A program made the translations under genes and the position numbers. Under the pieces are notes generated by a model. The model was given only the letters and a program-made list of their open reading frames with translations. It was not told where the DNA came from and made no database searches. This document shows positions 1-8,694 of a stretch of 64,000 nucleotides of DNA, piece after piece. The first letter of the stretch is position 1, and the number at the start of each line of letters is the position of its first letter. The DNA comes from Sodaliphilus pleomorphus (lineage in GTDB: Bacteria; Bacteroidota; Bacteroidia; Bacteroidales; Muribaculaceae), in NCBI RefSeq assembly GCF_009676955.1, contig NZ_CP045696.1, positions 62,001-126,000 of the forward strand, read 5' to 3'.

Positions 1-1
1 C

Positions 2-169
2 CTGAAAAATCCTGTGCTCAACACAGTAGAGGAGCGCACGCGCTGGTTGTGCGAGCACTACAGCAGCATGGGGATCAACACAGTGTTTCAGCTCAACAAC
101 GGCAACCACTACCAGCAGCCGGCATGGCGCACAGCCCGCGGCATCACATGGGCCCTGAGGCAGTTATGA
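2..169 (+). CDS. 3' end of an unidentified gene
   Basis: The reading frame is open from the window edge to a TGA at 167-169 and encodes the last 55 residues of a protein whose start lies outside the window. The tail contains RTRWLCEHYSSMGINTVFQL and ends TWALRQL. Codon use fits the neighbouring genes, and a second overlapping frame (49-249) looks like a shadow. I do not recognise the family from so short a tail. It converges on the minus-strand helicase gene, whose end is 43 bases away, with no clear terminator between them. Confidence 0.6.
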   Translation: MKNPVLNTVEERTRWLCEHYSSMGINTVFQLNNGNHYQQPAWRTARGITWALRQL

Positions 170-211
170 TGAGCTTTTTTTCACGCTTTCTCGATGCTGA
201 ACCAGCCCGCA

Positions 212-2917
212 TTAAAACTTCAGCATTTTTTCTATCGTATCGAGGTTGACTGTTGCAGTTGTCGAGATACGCTCAACTTGCATTCCACATTTTGCAAGAA
301 GACGGTCTTTGATGTTGTCGCGCTCTTGCTGGGCTTCACTTTCCTTGTGAAAATGCCAGCCGTCAACCTCTATGGCCTTGAGCGGCTGCTTGGTGAGAGA
401 ATTGTAAATCAAGAAATCGACATGAGAGAAGGGACTCTCTACATAAGCCTTCTCCCGCTCGTCGAGCCTCATATTGCTGCCGATCAAATTTGACAGTGGA
501 TAGTGGCACAGGACCTCGGTGCTGGTAAGGCCCAATTTAGAAATGGCCGTGGTGAGCATGTCATACACAAGATTTTCTGACAGTTGACTCGACACCCCGC
601 GATGAGCCTTCTCATAGGCAAGCCGCTGGGCCGTGTATTGCTTGTAGAGCAAGTCAAAAACCGAGTGTAGTTTACTCTCGCTCACATCAAAGTTGTTGTA
701 TTTCACGTAGGCTATGAGTTGGGCCAAATTGGAGTCGGGAGGCATCTCATTGCCGCTGGCAACAATGCACAGGCGTTTTTTAGCTCGTGATATAGCCACG
801 TTCAACAGGTTGCCATCGTCAGAAAATTGGGTAGGCGAGTTGTCAACCATGCTCATAACAATGGTGTCGCATTCACGGCCTTGGTACTTGTGCACCGTGC
901 TGGCAATGTTGCAGCCCAACGCCTTGTTGATTTCTTCGGCCTGTTGTCGATAGGGCGTGGTGATGCCCACACTGTCTTTGCCGCCATATTGAGGCATCAC
1001 TTCTCGCACAATCACATCGATTTCGCGCTGGTTGAAGTGCTCGCGAGCATGATTGCCTGCCACTGTGCGCATCACCTTGAGTACATCGTCTTCACCATGA
1101 TCAACAGTCATGGTTATCAATTCCCCATCATAAAAACGCCTGTTGCAGAACTCAATGATTTTAGGGTGGCAACGATAGTGCTCACGTAATAGTGTGACCG
1201 GGGCATCGTCGAAAACCTCGACGCACGATTGCAGAAAACTGTGGGTGACGGCATTGTAGCGTTCGTCTACATTGTAGGCATGCTGGATGACCCGCAATAC
1301 CATTGCCTCCTCTTGGCTCACCACATTGGGAAGTTGCTTGTCGTCGCCCACAATCACAGCATTCAATCCACACGACAAAGCCAAGGCGCCAGTTGTGATG
1401 TCGACCTGCGAGGCTTCGTCCATGATCACATAGTCAAAAACCATGTCCTTGCCGATGCAATTCTTCGATGAGTAGGTAGTACTCAGTACGATAGGATACT
1501 CTTTCAAGAACTCCTCACTGCGCGATTTCAGGTCTTTAATCGTAAAGATTCTTCTGGTCGATGCTATGCAATGCCGTGCTATTTCGTTTCTCAGCAATGC
1601 CAGCGAGGATTCGCGCAGGTCGTGAGTGCTTTGCGTCATGTCAAGGTCGCGCAGTGTAGCGCCGGTGCTGGCAAGTTCTTCTTCTATCTCCGTCTTTCGG
1701 CTGTAGTAGTAGGATGTTTCTAAACTTGATACTACTATTCCGGGATTTTCCTTGAGTAGAGTGAACGCTCTCCATCCTGCTTGGCACGCCCATCTCAAGC
1801 GAAACCACAGACCGGGCCTGTGACCGCTCTCGGTCAACAGCTGGTAGCGGTGAAGCAGCCGCATGAGCCTGGCCGATTTGCAAGCACTCAACCGCACGAC
1901 CTTGTCGTCGTGTTTCGCTTGCAACATTTTTTCGTATTTTGCTTCCTTGAGCAGTGCATCGCGTTCGGTATTCAGCTGCGCTTGCCGCGTTTGGGCATCA
2001 AAGCCGCGGCTCATCATGTCGAGTGCCTTTTTCGTTTTGGCTCTCGCAGGTTCCTCATCGATTGTCCACCTGTCCATGTCGGGATATGCAACCTGGTTGT
2101 CGATAAAGGCTTTCTTGTTTTCGGCACTCCCCAGTTTAGCGGCAATGAAGTCCAGACCCTCGCTACTGAGTTTTTCGACAATATTGTCGATGGCCGAGTT
2201 GTTGTTCGACACGACCAAAACGGTTTTTCCAGCCATCAGCACATTGGCGACAATGTTCAATATCGTCTGCGTCTTTCCTGTGCCAGGAGGTCCCTGGATG
2301 ATACTCAGCTGGTGCGTCAATGCGGCTTCTACCGCCGATTTCTGACTCGAGTTGCAACCGAAGGGGTAGTACACTTGCCTTGGCATGTGGCGGGTTTTGA
2401 GTGGTGACTTGTCGCCCAGGTACTGTGCCAGTGGCACGTCGTCGCGATTCAAGTCGACCAGCTCATATTGCTTTGAAAGCAGGTTCTCGTCATTGTCACC
2501 TACAAGCCCAGTTTCGGCAGCCAGCTGGCACAGATAGCTCCACAGCGACCCGTTGGTCTTGTTGATGGGCGTGCGTGTGACATACACCTTGTTGCCCTCT
2601 ATGTCTTCGTGATAGCCGGTAGCATGGGTCAGGTGGTAGAATGTGTGTGTGCCATCGGTAAAGCGCAACAGATGTTTCGCATCGGTTATGTGCTTATTCA
2701 TTATATACACCCCTTTATCGTTGAGGTCTATTTCTTCGGGGTTAACCAGGTAGAGCAATCGTGAACGACTGTAATTGAACACCCGTGACCCTGACAAAAA
2801 ACGCACTGCCCACATTCTGTTTCTCGTCACGCTTATCGAAGCGACTGCTTCGGTGATAAACTTCTGCCGTCCGCCTCGAGGCTCTAAATCTACAATCATA
2901 CACTTCTTGGCATCCAT
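212..2917 (-). CDS. Superfamily 1 (Upf1-like) helicase with C-terminal nuclease-like domain
   Basis: A 901-residue protein with a full set of SF1 helicase motifs: Walker A GPPGTGKT at about 209-216, Walker B DEAS, motif III VGDDKQLP, HYRCHP, then VHKYQGRE and NVAISRAKKR near residue 650-700. The order matches AAA_11/AAA_12 proteins of the Upf1/Dna2 type. The last 130 residues contain EVDGWHFH followed by RDNIKDRLL, the pattern of DUF2726, a restriction-endonuclease-like fold often joined to such helicases. The first 180 residues are not assigned. The likely role is ATP-driven unwinding coupled to cleavage of DNA or RNA, in repair or defence; which of these cannot be told from sequence. The gene stands alone with a 650-base upstream gap. 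Confidence 0.85.
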   Translation of the reverse strand: MDAKKCMIVDLEPRGGRQKFITEAVASISVTRNRMWAVRFLSGSRVFNYSRSRLLYLVNPEEIDLNDKGVYIMNKHITDAKHLLRFTDGTHTFYHLTHATGYHEDIEGNKVYVTRTPINKTNGSLWSYLCQLAAETGLVGDNDENLLSKQYELVDLNRDDVPLAQYLGDKSPLKTRHMPRQVYYPFGCNSSQKSAVEAALTHQLSIIQGPPGTGKTQTILNIVANVLMAGKTVLVVSNNNSAIDNIVEKLSSEGLDFIAAKLGSAENKKAFIDNQVAYPDMDRWTIDEEPARAKTKKALDMMSRGFDAQTRQAQLNTERDALLKEAKYEKMLQAKHDDKVVRLSACKSARLMRLLHRYQLLTESGHRPGLWFRLRWACQAGWRAFTLLKENPGIVVSSLETSYYYSRKTEIEEELASTGATLRDLDMTQSTHDLRESSLALLRNEIARHCIASTRRIFTIKDLKSRSEEFLKEYPIVLSTTYSSKNCIGKDMVFDYVIMDEASQVDITTGALALSCGLNAVIVGDDKQLPNVVSQEEAMVLRVIQHAYNVDERYNAVTHSFLQSCVEVFDDAPVTLLREHYRCHPKIIEFCNRRFYDGELITMTVDHGEDDVLKVMRTVAGNHAREHFNQREIDVIVREVMPQYGGKDSVGITTPYRQQAEEINKALGCNIASTVHKYQGRECDTIVMSMVDNSPTQFSDDGNLLNVAISRAKKRLCIVASGNEMPPDSNLAQLIAYVKYNNFDVSESKLHSVFDLLYKQYTAQRLAYEKAHRGVSSQLSENLVYDMLTTAISKLGLTSTEVLCHYPLSNLIGSNMRLDEREKAYVESPFSHVDFLIYNSLTKQPLKAIEVDGWHFHKESEAQQERDNIKDRLLAKCGMQVERISTTATVNLDTIEKMLKF

Positions 2918-3564
2918 AATAAGTCAAAAATCAATGATATGTCTGCTGCTATATTGGCTTATATATTGCACAGCTGCTGTGAGAAACAGTGTTGTTCCAC
3001 TTGTTTCAACAGCCTCTCCATGACAAAAGTACAAATAATATTGCATTACCCCATGCCTTATTCAGTAATAAATGTAGGCTGTTTTTGGAGATAAATTTAG
3101 TAGTAAATTAATTGACAAGATCGTCCAGGATGTAACCATACAATCACATCATGTGGTGCAAGATTAGTAAAAATTTTTAACCTGTGCATTAAAAAAAATA
3201 ATACAGATTCCTATAGGCGGGTTAAACTGGCAAATGCAAATGCAGCTTGTATTATTGTAGCCTTCTTGCTGGTCGACAAGTGTGGGACGCTCGGCAGTTG
3301 CGCCGTATTTGTCATAATCACGACGCACATTATTATTTCTGCCCCCGCCACTGCCTAAGGCCTGCTTGCCGCCATCGCCTTGAGTCCCTCCTTCAGGCTA
3401 AGCTGGTCCATCGCCTTGCGCAGGTTTTCAAATAAAGAGATTATTACTTACAAATATTCAAGGGGGAGTGGGATGTTTTTTTGAAAATATCTTTGTATTT
3501 TTGTGAAATAAAACAGGACTGATGTTGTGGAAGACGGCATTTGGTCGAAAGAGCAATATAAATT
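2918..3564. other. Intergenic region with a possible gene remnant
   Basis: This 647-base stretch between divergent genes is AT-rich except for about 3190-3435. There the minus strand reads like decayed coding sequence in two frames: one gives LRKAMDQLSLKEGLKAMAAS and stops; the other, one frame over, gives GGRNNNVRRDYDKYGATAER. I cannot name the parent gene, and chance is possible. Two matches to the Bacteroidetes -7 box (TATCTTTG at 3488-3495, TATTTTTG at 3496-3503) lie 60-75 bases before tamB and may be its promoter, although no -33 box stands at the right distance. Confidence 0.3.
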
Positions 3565-6500
3565 TTGCAGGGATTGAAAGAAAATAAAACAGCAAGACGC
3601 ATTCTTAAGGCTTTGGGGGTCGTCGTGGTACTCGTGTTGGTGCTGCCGTGGACGCTCTACATCCCTGCCGTGCAACGAGTGGCCAAAGACTACGCGTGCG
3701 ACTATGCCAGCAAGAAGACAGGCCTCGCGGTGAAAATGGACCGTGTGTTGCTCAAGTTCCCGCTGAGCGTGAGCATGGACGGCTTCTCGGTGCTGGACCA
3801 GGCCCGCGACACGATGCTGCGGGTGGCCAACCTCACCACAGGGGTCGAAGTGCTGCCCATGTTGCACAGCGACTTCAAGATAGGCAGTGCCAGGCTCACG
3901 CATGGCTACTACCGCATGGTGAGTGAAGACTCGGCGATGTGCCTCACAGCCGATATCGACCACTGCGTGCTCATGGGCACCGATTTGGATCTCAATCATC
4001 GTGTGGTGAACGTGGTCGCCGGCGAGATGAGCGGGGGACGCATTCAGTATGCCGGCTACCCCGACCGCAAGAAGGAAAAGCCCGACAGCGACACGGCGGC
4101 CGCCAAGCCGTGGCGGGTGAATGCCATCAAATTCACCTTGCGCGACGTGGACTTCACCATGCGCCAGTTGCCCACAATCGACAAGATGCATGCCCATGTG
4201 GGTTATGCCCGACTGCTCGACGGCAGGGTGAACACAGGCGACTGCACCGTCGATGTGCGCAGCTTGAGTGTCGACAAGGTGAAGTGCAGCTACTATGCCA
4301 TGAGCGCCCGCGACGCGGCCCTCTACGAGCGGCTGCATCCGACCCCTGTCGACACCAGCAAGTCGCAACCTTGGGCCGTGAGGGCCGACACGCTGCGAGT
4401 GCACCGTCTCGACTACAACATGCAGATGTTGCCCACTATCGATGTGCTCAAGGCCACGGTGGTCAATGCCCTGCTGGTGGAGGGGGAGGTGAACACAGAA
4501 ATCCAGAATGTGACTGTGTCGCGCCTCGCGGTCGACAGCTTAGACGCCCGCTATTTCACGCCCACTGAGAAAGTTGCAGCTGCAACTGCTGTCCCGCAAG
4601 CCTGGACCTTGCAAGCCGCCCCAACACCTACTCCCGATACAGGACCATGGACGGTGACGTGCGACACATTGCAACTCTCGGGCAGCCATGCACTCTATGC
4701 CACCTCGCGCCACAAGGCAGTGAAAGGCCTTGATCCCAGCTATATCGAGGTGAGTAATGTGAATCTTGCCGTGCACAACCTCTACAACCGAGGCACCACG
4801 GTGAGCGTGCCGCTGCAATACCTCAGGGCCAAGGAGCGATGTGGCATCGAGATTGAAAATGCACACGGCACCCTGGCCATGCATGACGGCATGGTCGACA
4901 TCGACAAGTTTGGCCTGAAAACCTTCATGAGCCGCATCTATCTCGATGCTCACGGCCCCATGACGTTGCTCAACAAGAAGCCCACAGGCCAGTTCAGGGT
5001 GAGCACCAACTCACAGATTGCCCTGCAAGAGATTGCCATGATGCTACCACGACTCAAGCCCATGTTCAAGATGGTGCCGCAATACAACCCAGTGGCCCTG
5101 CGCGGCAGCCTCGCAGGCACCCCGAGTCGCATCAATATCAAGACCTTGACGGCCGAGATTCCAAAATATGCCCGCGTGGCAGTGAGCGGAGGCGTGAGCA
5201 ATCCACTTGAGCCTGCACGGTTGAGCGGCAATGTGGCCTTTGATGCCACGGTGACCAATGCCGACTTTATCAAGCCCACTTTGCTCGACAAGGCCCAGCA
5301 GCGTCAACTCAACATACCTCCCATGGCCCTCAACGGTCGGGTGCACTTCGATGCCAAGAGCAATGTTGCAGGCAACGTAGCCATGCGGCTGGCTGGAGGC
5401 CGCGCAGTGGGGCAGGGCAGCTTCAGCGCCAACAGCCAGCGCTACAACGTCGATGCCACATTCGTTCAATTCCCGGTGAAGAAAATCTTGCCGCTTGCCC
5501 CTGCCGACAATCTCACGGCCCATGTCACAGCCAGCGGCCACGGCTTTGATTTCTTGAAGGCCTCGACAGCAGTCAATGCCAAAGTCGACCTGGGCGGCGT
5601 CACCTATCAGGGGCAACGCTACGAGCACATCCAGGCCCAAGTGAACATGAACGGCGGTATCGTAAAGGCACAAGTGGTGTCGCACAACAAAGACTGTGAC
5701 TTGAACCTTACTGCCGACGGTACAATACAAGGCAACCACTATGTGATGGCCGTGAACGGTGTTGTGAATGATCTCGATGCCCAAAAGTTTGGCTTGGTCG
5801 ACGTGCCTTGCCGCGGAGGCGGAAAAATAAATGGCTCGTTCGACTACAACGCTACGACACAGTATTGCGACCTCAATGCCAACCTGACCGATCTCGACTG
5901 GAACTACGACGGCAACAAGATCGTGAGCAAAAACACCGACGTGAGGTTTGCCTCCAATGCCGATACCGTGAGCGCTTATGTCGACAACGAGGACACCCAC
6001 CTCGACTTTGTGTCGCAGTGCAACCTCAAGCAGTTCACTAAGCGGCTAAATGAGACTTTAGGAATTGCCCAAAAGCAATACAAGGCCCGCTATCTTGACA
6101 TCAACAGCTTGCAGGAAGCCTTGCCAAAATTTGTGCTCGACCTGCGATGCGGCCCCAACGGCATCATCCCGCGTTATGTGGCGCGCTACAACGTTGACTT
6201 CCGTGACATCAACTGCCAGATACGCAACGATTCCACCATCTACATGAACGGTTATGTGCACCAGCTCAGCGTGGGCGACCGAGCAATCGACACCTTGCGT
6301 TTTCATGCCAACGAGCAAGACGACAAGTACTTGACCTTCGACGTGCACATGGGCAACGCTCCTGGCACGTGGGACGACTTTGCCCAAGTCGATGTCGCAG
6401 GCGGTGCGCTCGGGTCGACTCTCGACTTCATGGTGGTGCAACACAACCTCAAGGGCGAGATGGGCTATCAGTTTGGTGCCAATGCCACTCTCGACAAGGA

Positions 6501-8694
6501 TGAGATCAAGGCACGGCTGTTCCCCACACAGCCAGTGATAGGGTATCGCACCTGGGAAATAAATCCCGACAACTATTTTAATTTCAATTATAAAACACGC
6601 ATGCTCGACGTCGATTTCTTGATAAAGAACGACTCGAGCAGCCTGGCCTTGAAATCGGAAAAGACCGACGACCCCAACAAGGAAAAAATTTTACTCAACA
6701 TCAGCAACCTAAAGCTCGACCAGTGGACAACCTATGTGCCTGCACTGCCTGTCATGAGCGGCACGGTGAACGGCAATGTGAATGTGCTCTATGACGGACG
6801 TAACATGGACGGTGATGGCCTGGTCGAAATCAAGGACTTTGCCTACAATGGCACGCACGAGGGCGATGTGGCCATCGACACTAAGCTCAGTGTCGATCCC
6901 GCCACAATGGCGACCAAGCTCAATGCCACCCTGTCGCTCGACGGCTCCAAGGTGGCTCTTGCCTATGGTGTGCTCAACGACTCCACTTCACGCAGCCCCA
7001 TGAACATGAATGTGCAGCTCGATCGCTTCCCGTTGCAGAAGGCCTCGGCGTTCATTCCTGGCTACTATGTGGCACTCGACGGTTATATCGATGGAGAAAT
7101 GCACATGACGGGCACGACTGCCAAGCCCGAAATCAATGGTTATGTGCAAGGCGATTCGGCAGTCGTCTCATTGCCTGCCTATGGCTGCTCGTTGCGCCTC
7201 GACACGAGCAGAATAGTGGTTGACAACAGCCTGTTGCGCCTCGATGGCACGAAATTCTACGGTCTCAACGACAGCCCCATCTATGCCCGTGGTCAGGTCG
7301 ACTTGAGCACGATGGATATGAACTTGAAGTTCTCGGGCCAGAACGTGCAGTTCATAGGCACCAAGCAACAGCGATGGTCCGAAATGTTTGGTGCTTGCTA
7401 TGGCGACCTCGATGCCTCAATCGTGAGCAAGAGCGGCAACATGCGCGTTGGCGCCTCGGTCAACATCCTGCCCACAAGCGATATAACCTATGTGATGCTC
7501 GATGAGGTAGATGCCTTGCGCAGCAGCAAGATGGTAGATGAAAACATGGTGACCTTTGTAAATCCTGCCGACACAACCCATGCATTGAGTAAACTCGTCA
7601 CCGGCGAGGCCACCTCGTCGCTCGATCTCAATATCAACATCGCCATTTTGCAGGGAGCCAAATTCAACGTGTATCTCACACAAGACGGCAAGAGCCGCGT
7701 AACTACTAAAGGCACAGGAAAATTACGCTACACGCTCGACTTCGCCGGCAAGGACAATCTTGTGGGTTCCTACACTATCAAGAGCGGTGAAGTGCGCTAC
7801 ACGCCCCCAGTGATATCGCAGAAGGTGTTTGAAATAGCCGAAGGCAGCTCAATATCGTGGACTGGCGAGATGATGAATCCCCTGCTGAACTTGAAGGGTA
7901 CCGACAAGTTGCGGGCCACGGTAAACTCCAGCAGTGGATCGTCGCGCGTTGTCGATTTTCTCGTGACTGCGATGATCAAAGACAACTTGAACCATATGAA
8001 TGTGAGCTTCGACCTGGCTACGACCAACGATGCCGACATTGAAAACGAACTGCAAGGCATGACGGCCGCCCAACGCAGCGCCGCCGCCATCAACCTGCTG
8101 CTATACAACACCTACTCGAGCGAGGCAAGCGCCAACAATCCAGAGCTGGCCTCGGCCAACAATGCACTCTTCTCGTTTATTCAATCACAGCTCAACAATT
8201 GGGCAGCCAACAACCTGCATGGCATCGATCTCTCGTTTGGCATTAATTCCTACGAGAGCCAAAGCGGTTCCAGCACAAGCGACCAGATGAGTTATTCCTA
8301 CCGCTTGTCGAAGACCCTGTTCAACGACCGGCTCAAGGTTGTAGTGGGCGGCGAGTACTCGACCGATGCCACACAGCAAAACAACTTTGCCGACAACTTG
8401 TTCAACAACATCTCGATAGAGTACAACCTCAATCGCAGTGGCAACATGATGGTGAAACTCTTCCGCTCGTCGGGCATTGAGAGTATACTTGAAGGTACCG
8501 TCACGCAGACGGGTGCCGCATTTGTGATGAAACGTAAAATAGGCAACATGAAAGATTTCTTCTGGTGGCGCAAAAACAAGCAAACGCTGGTCGACACCAC
8601 AATAAGGGTGGCACCAAAGTTGCAGATCGAGGACAAGTCGAGCGGACTCGAAGCTCCTGTAGCATCACCCGTAAAACGCACAGTGAAAGAATGA
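3565..8694 (+). CDS. tamB: TamB-like translocation and assembly protein (DUF490)
   Basis: A 1709-residue protein with one N-terminal membrane segment (about residues 14-36) followed by a very long repetitive beta-rich region and a C-terminal DUF490-type domain ending in a predicted barrel-like segment. This is the layout of TamB/AsmA-like proteins that bridge inner and outer membrane and help insert outer-membrane proteins or move phospholipids. No ATG is available at the N-terminus: the frame opens after a TAA at 3559-3561, and the start is TTG at 3565 or TTG at 3574. The stop overlaps the ATG of the next gene (ATGA at 8691-8694), so the two are translationally coupled. The neighbouring Omp85-type lipoprotein supports the TamA/TamB assignment. 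Confidence 0.88.
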   Translation: MQGLKENKTARRILKALGVVVVLVLVLPWTLYIPAVQRVAKDYACDYASKKTGLAVKMDRVLLKFPLSVSMDGFSVLDQARDTMLRVANLTTGVEVLPMLHSDFKIGSARLTHGYYRMVSEDSAMCLTADIDHCVLMGTDLDLNHRVVNVVAGEMSGGRIQYAGYPDRKKEKPDSDTAAAKPWRVNAIKFTLRDVDFTMRQLPTIDKMHAHVGYARLLDGRVNTGDCTVDVRSLSVDKVKCSYYAMSARDAALYERLHPTPVDTSKSQPWAVRADTLRVHRLDYNMQMLPTIDVLKATVVNALLVEGEVNTEIQNVTVSRLAVDSLDARYFTPTEKVAAATAVPQAWTLQAAPTPTPDTGPWTVTCDTLQLSGSHALYATSRHKAVKGLDPSYIEVSNVNLAVHNLYNRGTTVSVPLQYLRAKERCGIEIENAHGTLAMHDGMVDIDKFGLKTFMSRIYLDAHGPMTLLNKKPTGQFRVSTNSQIALQEIAMMLPRLKPMFKMVPQYNPVALRGSLAGTPSRINIKTLTAEIPKYARVAVSGGVSNPLEPARLSGNVAFDATVTNADFIKPTLLDKAQQRQLNIPPMALNGRVHFDAKSNVAGNVAMRLAGGRAVGQGSFSANSQRYNVDATFVQFPVKKILPLAPADNLTAHVTASGHGFDFLKASTAVNAKVDLGGVTYQGQRYEHIQAQVNMNGGIVKAQVVSHNKDCDLNLTADGTIQGNHYVMAVNGVVNDLDAQKFGLVDVPCRGGGKINGSFDYNATTQYCDLNANLTDLDWNYDGNKIVSKNTDVRFASNADTVSAYVDNEDTHLDFVSQCNLKQFTKRLNETLGIAQKQYKARYLDINSLQEALPKFVLDLRCGPNGIIPRYVARYNVDFRDINCQIRNDSTIYMNGYVHQLSVGDRAIDTLRFHANEQDDKYLTFDVHMGNAPGTWDDFAQVDVAGGALGSTLDFMVVQHNLKGEMGYQFGANATLDKDEIKARLFPTQPVIGYRTWEINPDNYFNFNYKTRMLDVDFLIKNDSSSLALKSEKTDDPNKEKILLNISNLKLDQWTTYVPALPVMSGTVNGNVNVLYDGRNMDGDGLVEIKDFAYNGTHEGDVAIDTKLSVDPATMATKLNATLSLDGSKVALAYGVLNDSTSRSPMNMNVQLDRFPLQKASAFIPGYYVALDGYIDGEMHMTGTTAKPEINGYVQGDSAVVSLPAYGCSLRLDTSRIVVDNSLLRLDGTKFYGLNDSPIYARGQVDLSTMDMNLKFSGQNVQFIGTKQQRWSEMFGACYGDLDASIVSKSGNMRVGASVNILPTSDITYVMLDEVDALRSSKMVDENMVTFVNPADTTHALSKLVTGEATSSLDLNINIAILQGAKFNVYLTQDGKSRVTTKGTGKLRYTLDFAGKDNLVGSYTIKSGEVRYTPPVISQKVFEIAEGSSISWTGEMMNPLLNLKGTDKLRATVNSSSGSSRVVDFLVTAMIKDNLNHMNVSFDLATTNDADIENELQGMTAAQRSAAAINLLLYNTYSSEASANNPELASANNALFSFIQSQLNNWAANNLHGIDLSFGINSYESQSGSSTSDQMSYSYRLSKTLFNDRLKVVVGGEYSTDATQQNNFADNLFNNISIEYNLNRSGNMMVKLFRSSGIESILEGTVTQTGAAFVMKRKIGNMKDFFWWRKNKQTLVDTTIRVAPKLQIEDKSSGLEAPVASPVKRTVKE

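Noticed and set aside
5044..6000. A 318-residue minus-strand frame, like the one at 3448-4404
   Set aside because: Both lie inside tamB, are rich in His and Val and show no domain; they are opposite-strand shadows.
8565..8690. Upstream extension of the Omp85-type lipoprotein gene
   Set aside because: The extension overlaps tamB and would bury the lipoprotein signal peptide; ATG 8691 gives a proper lipobox.
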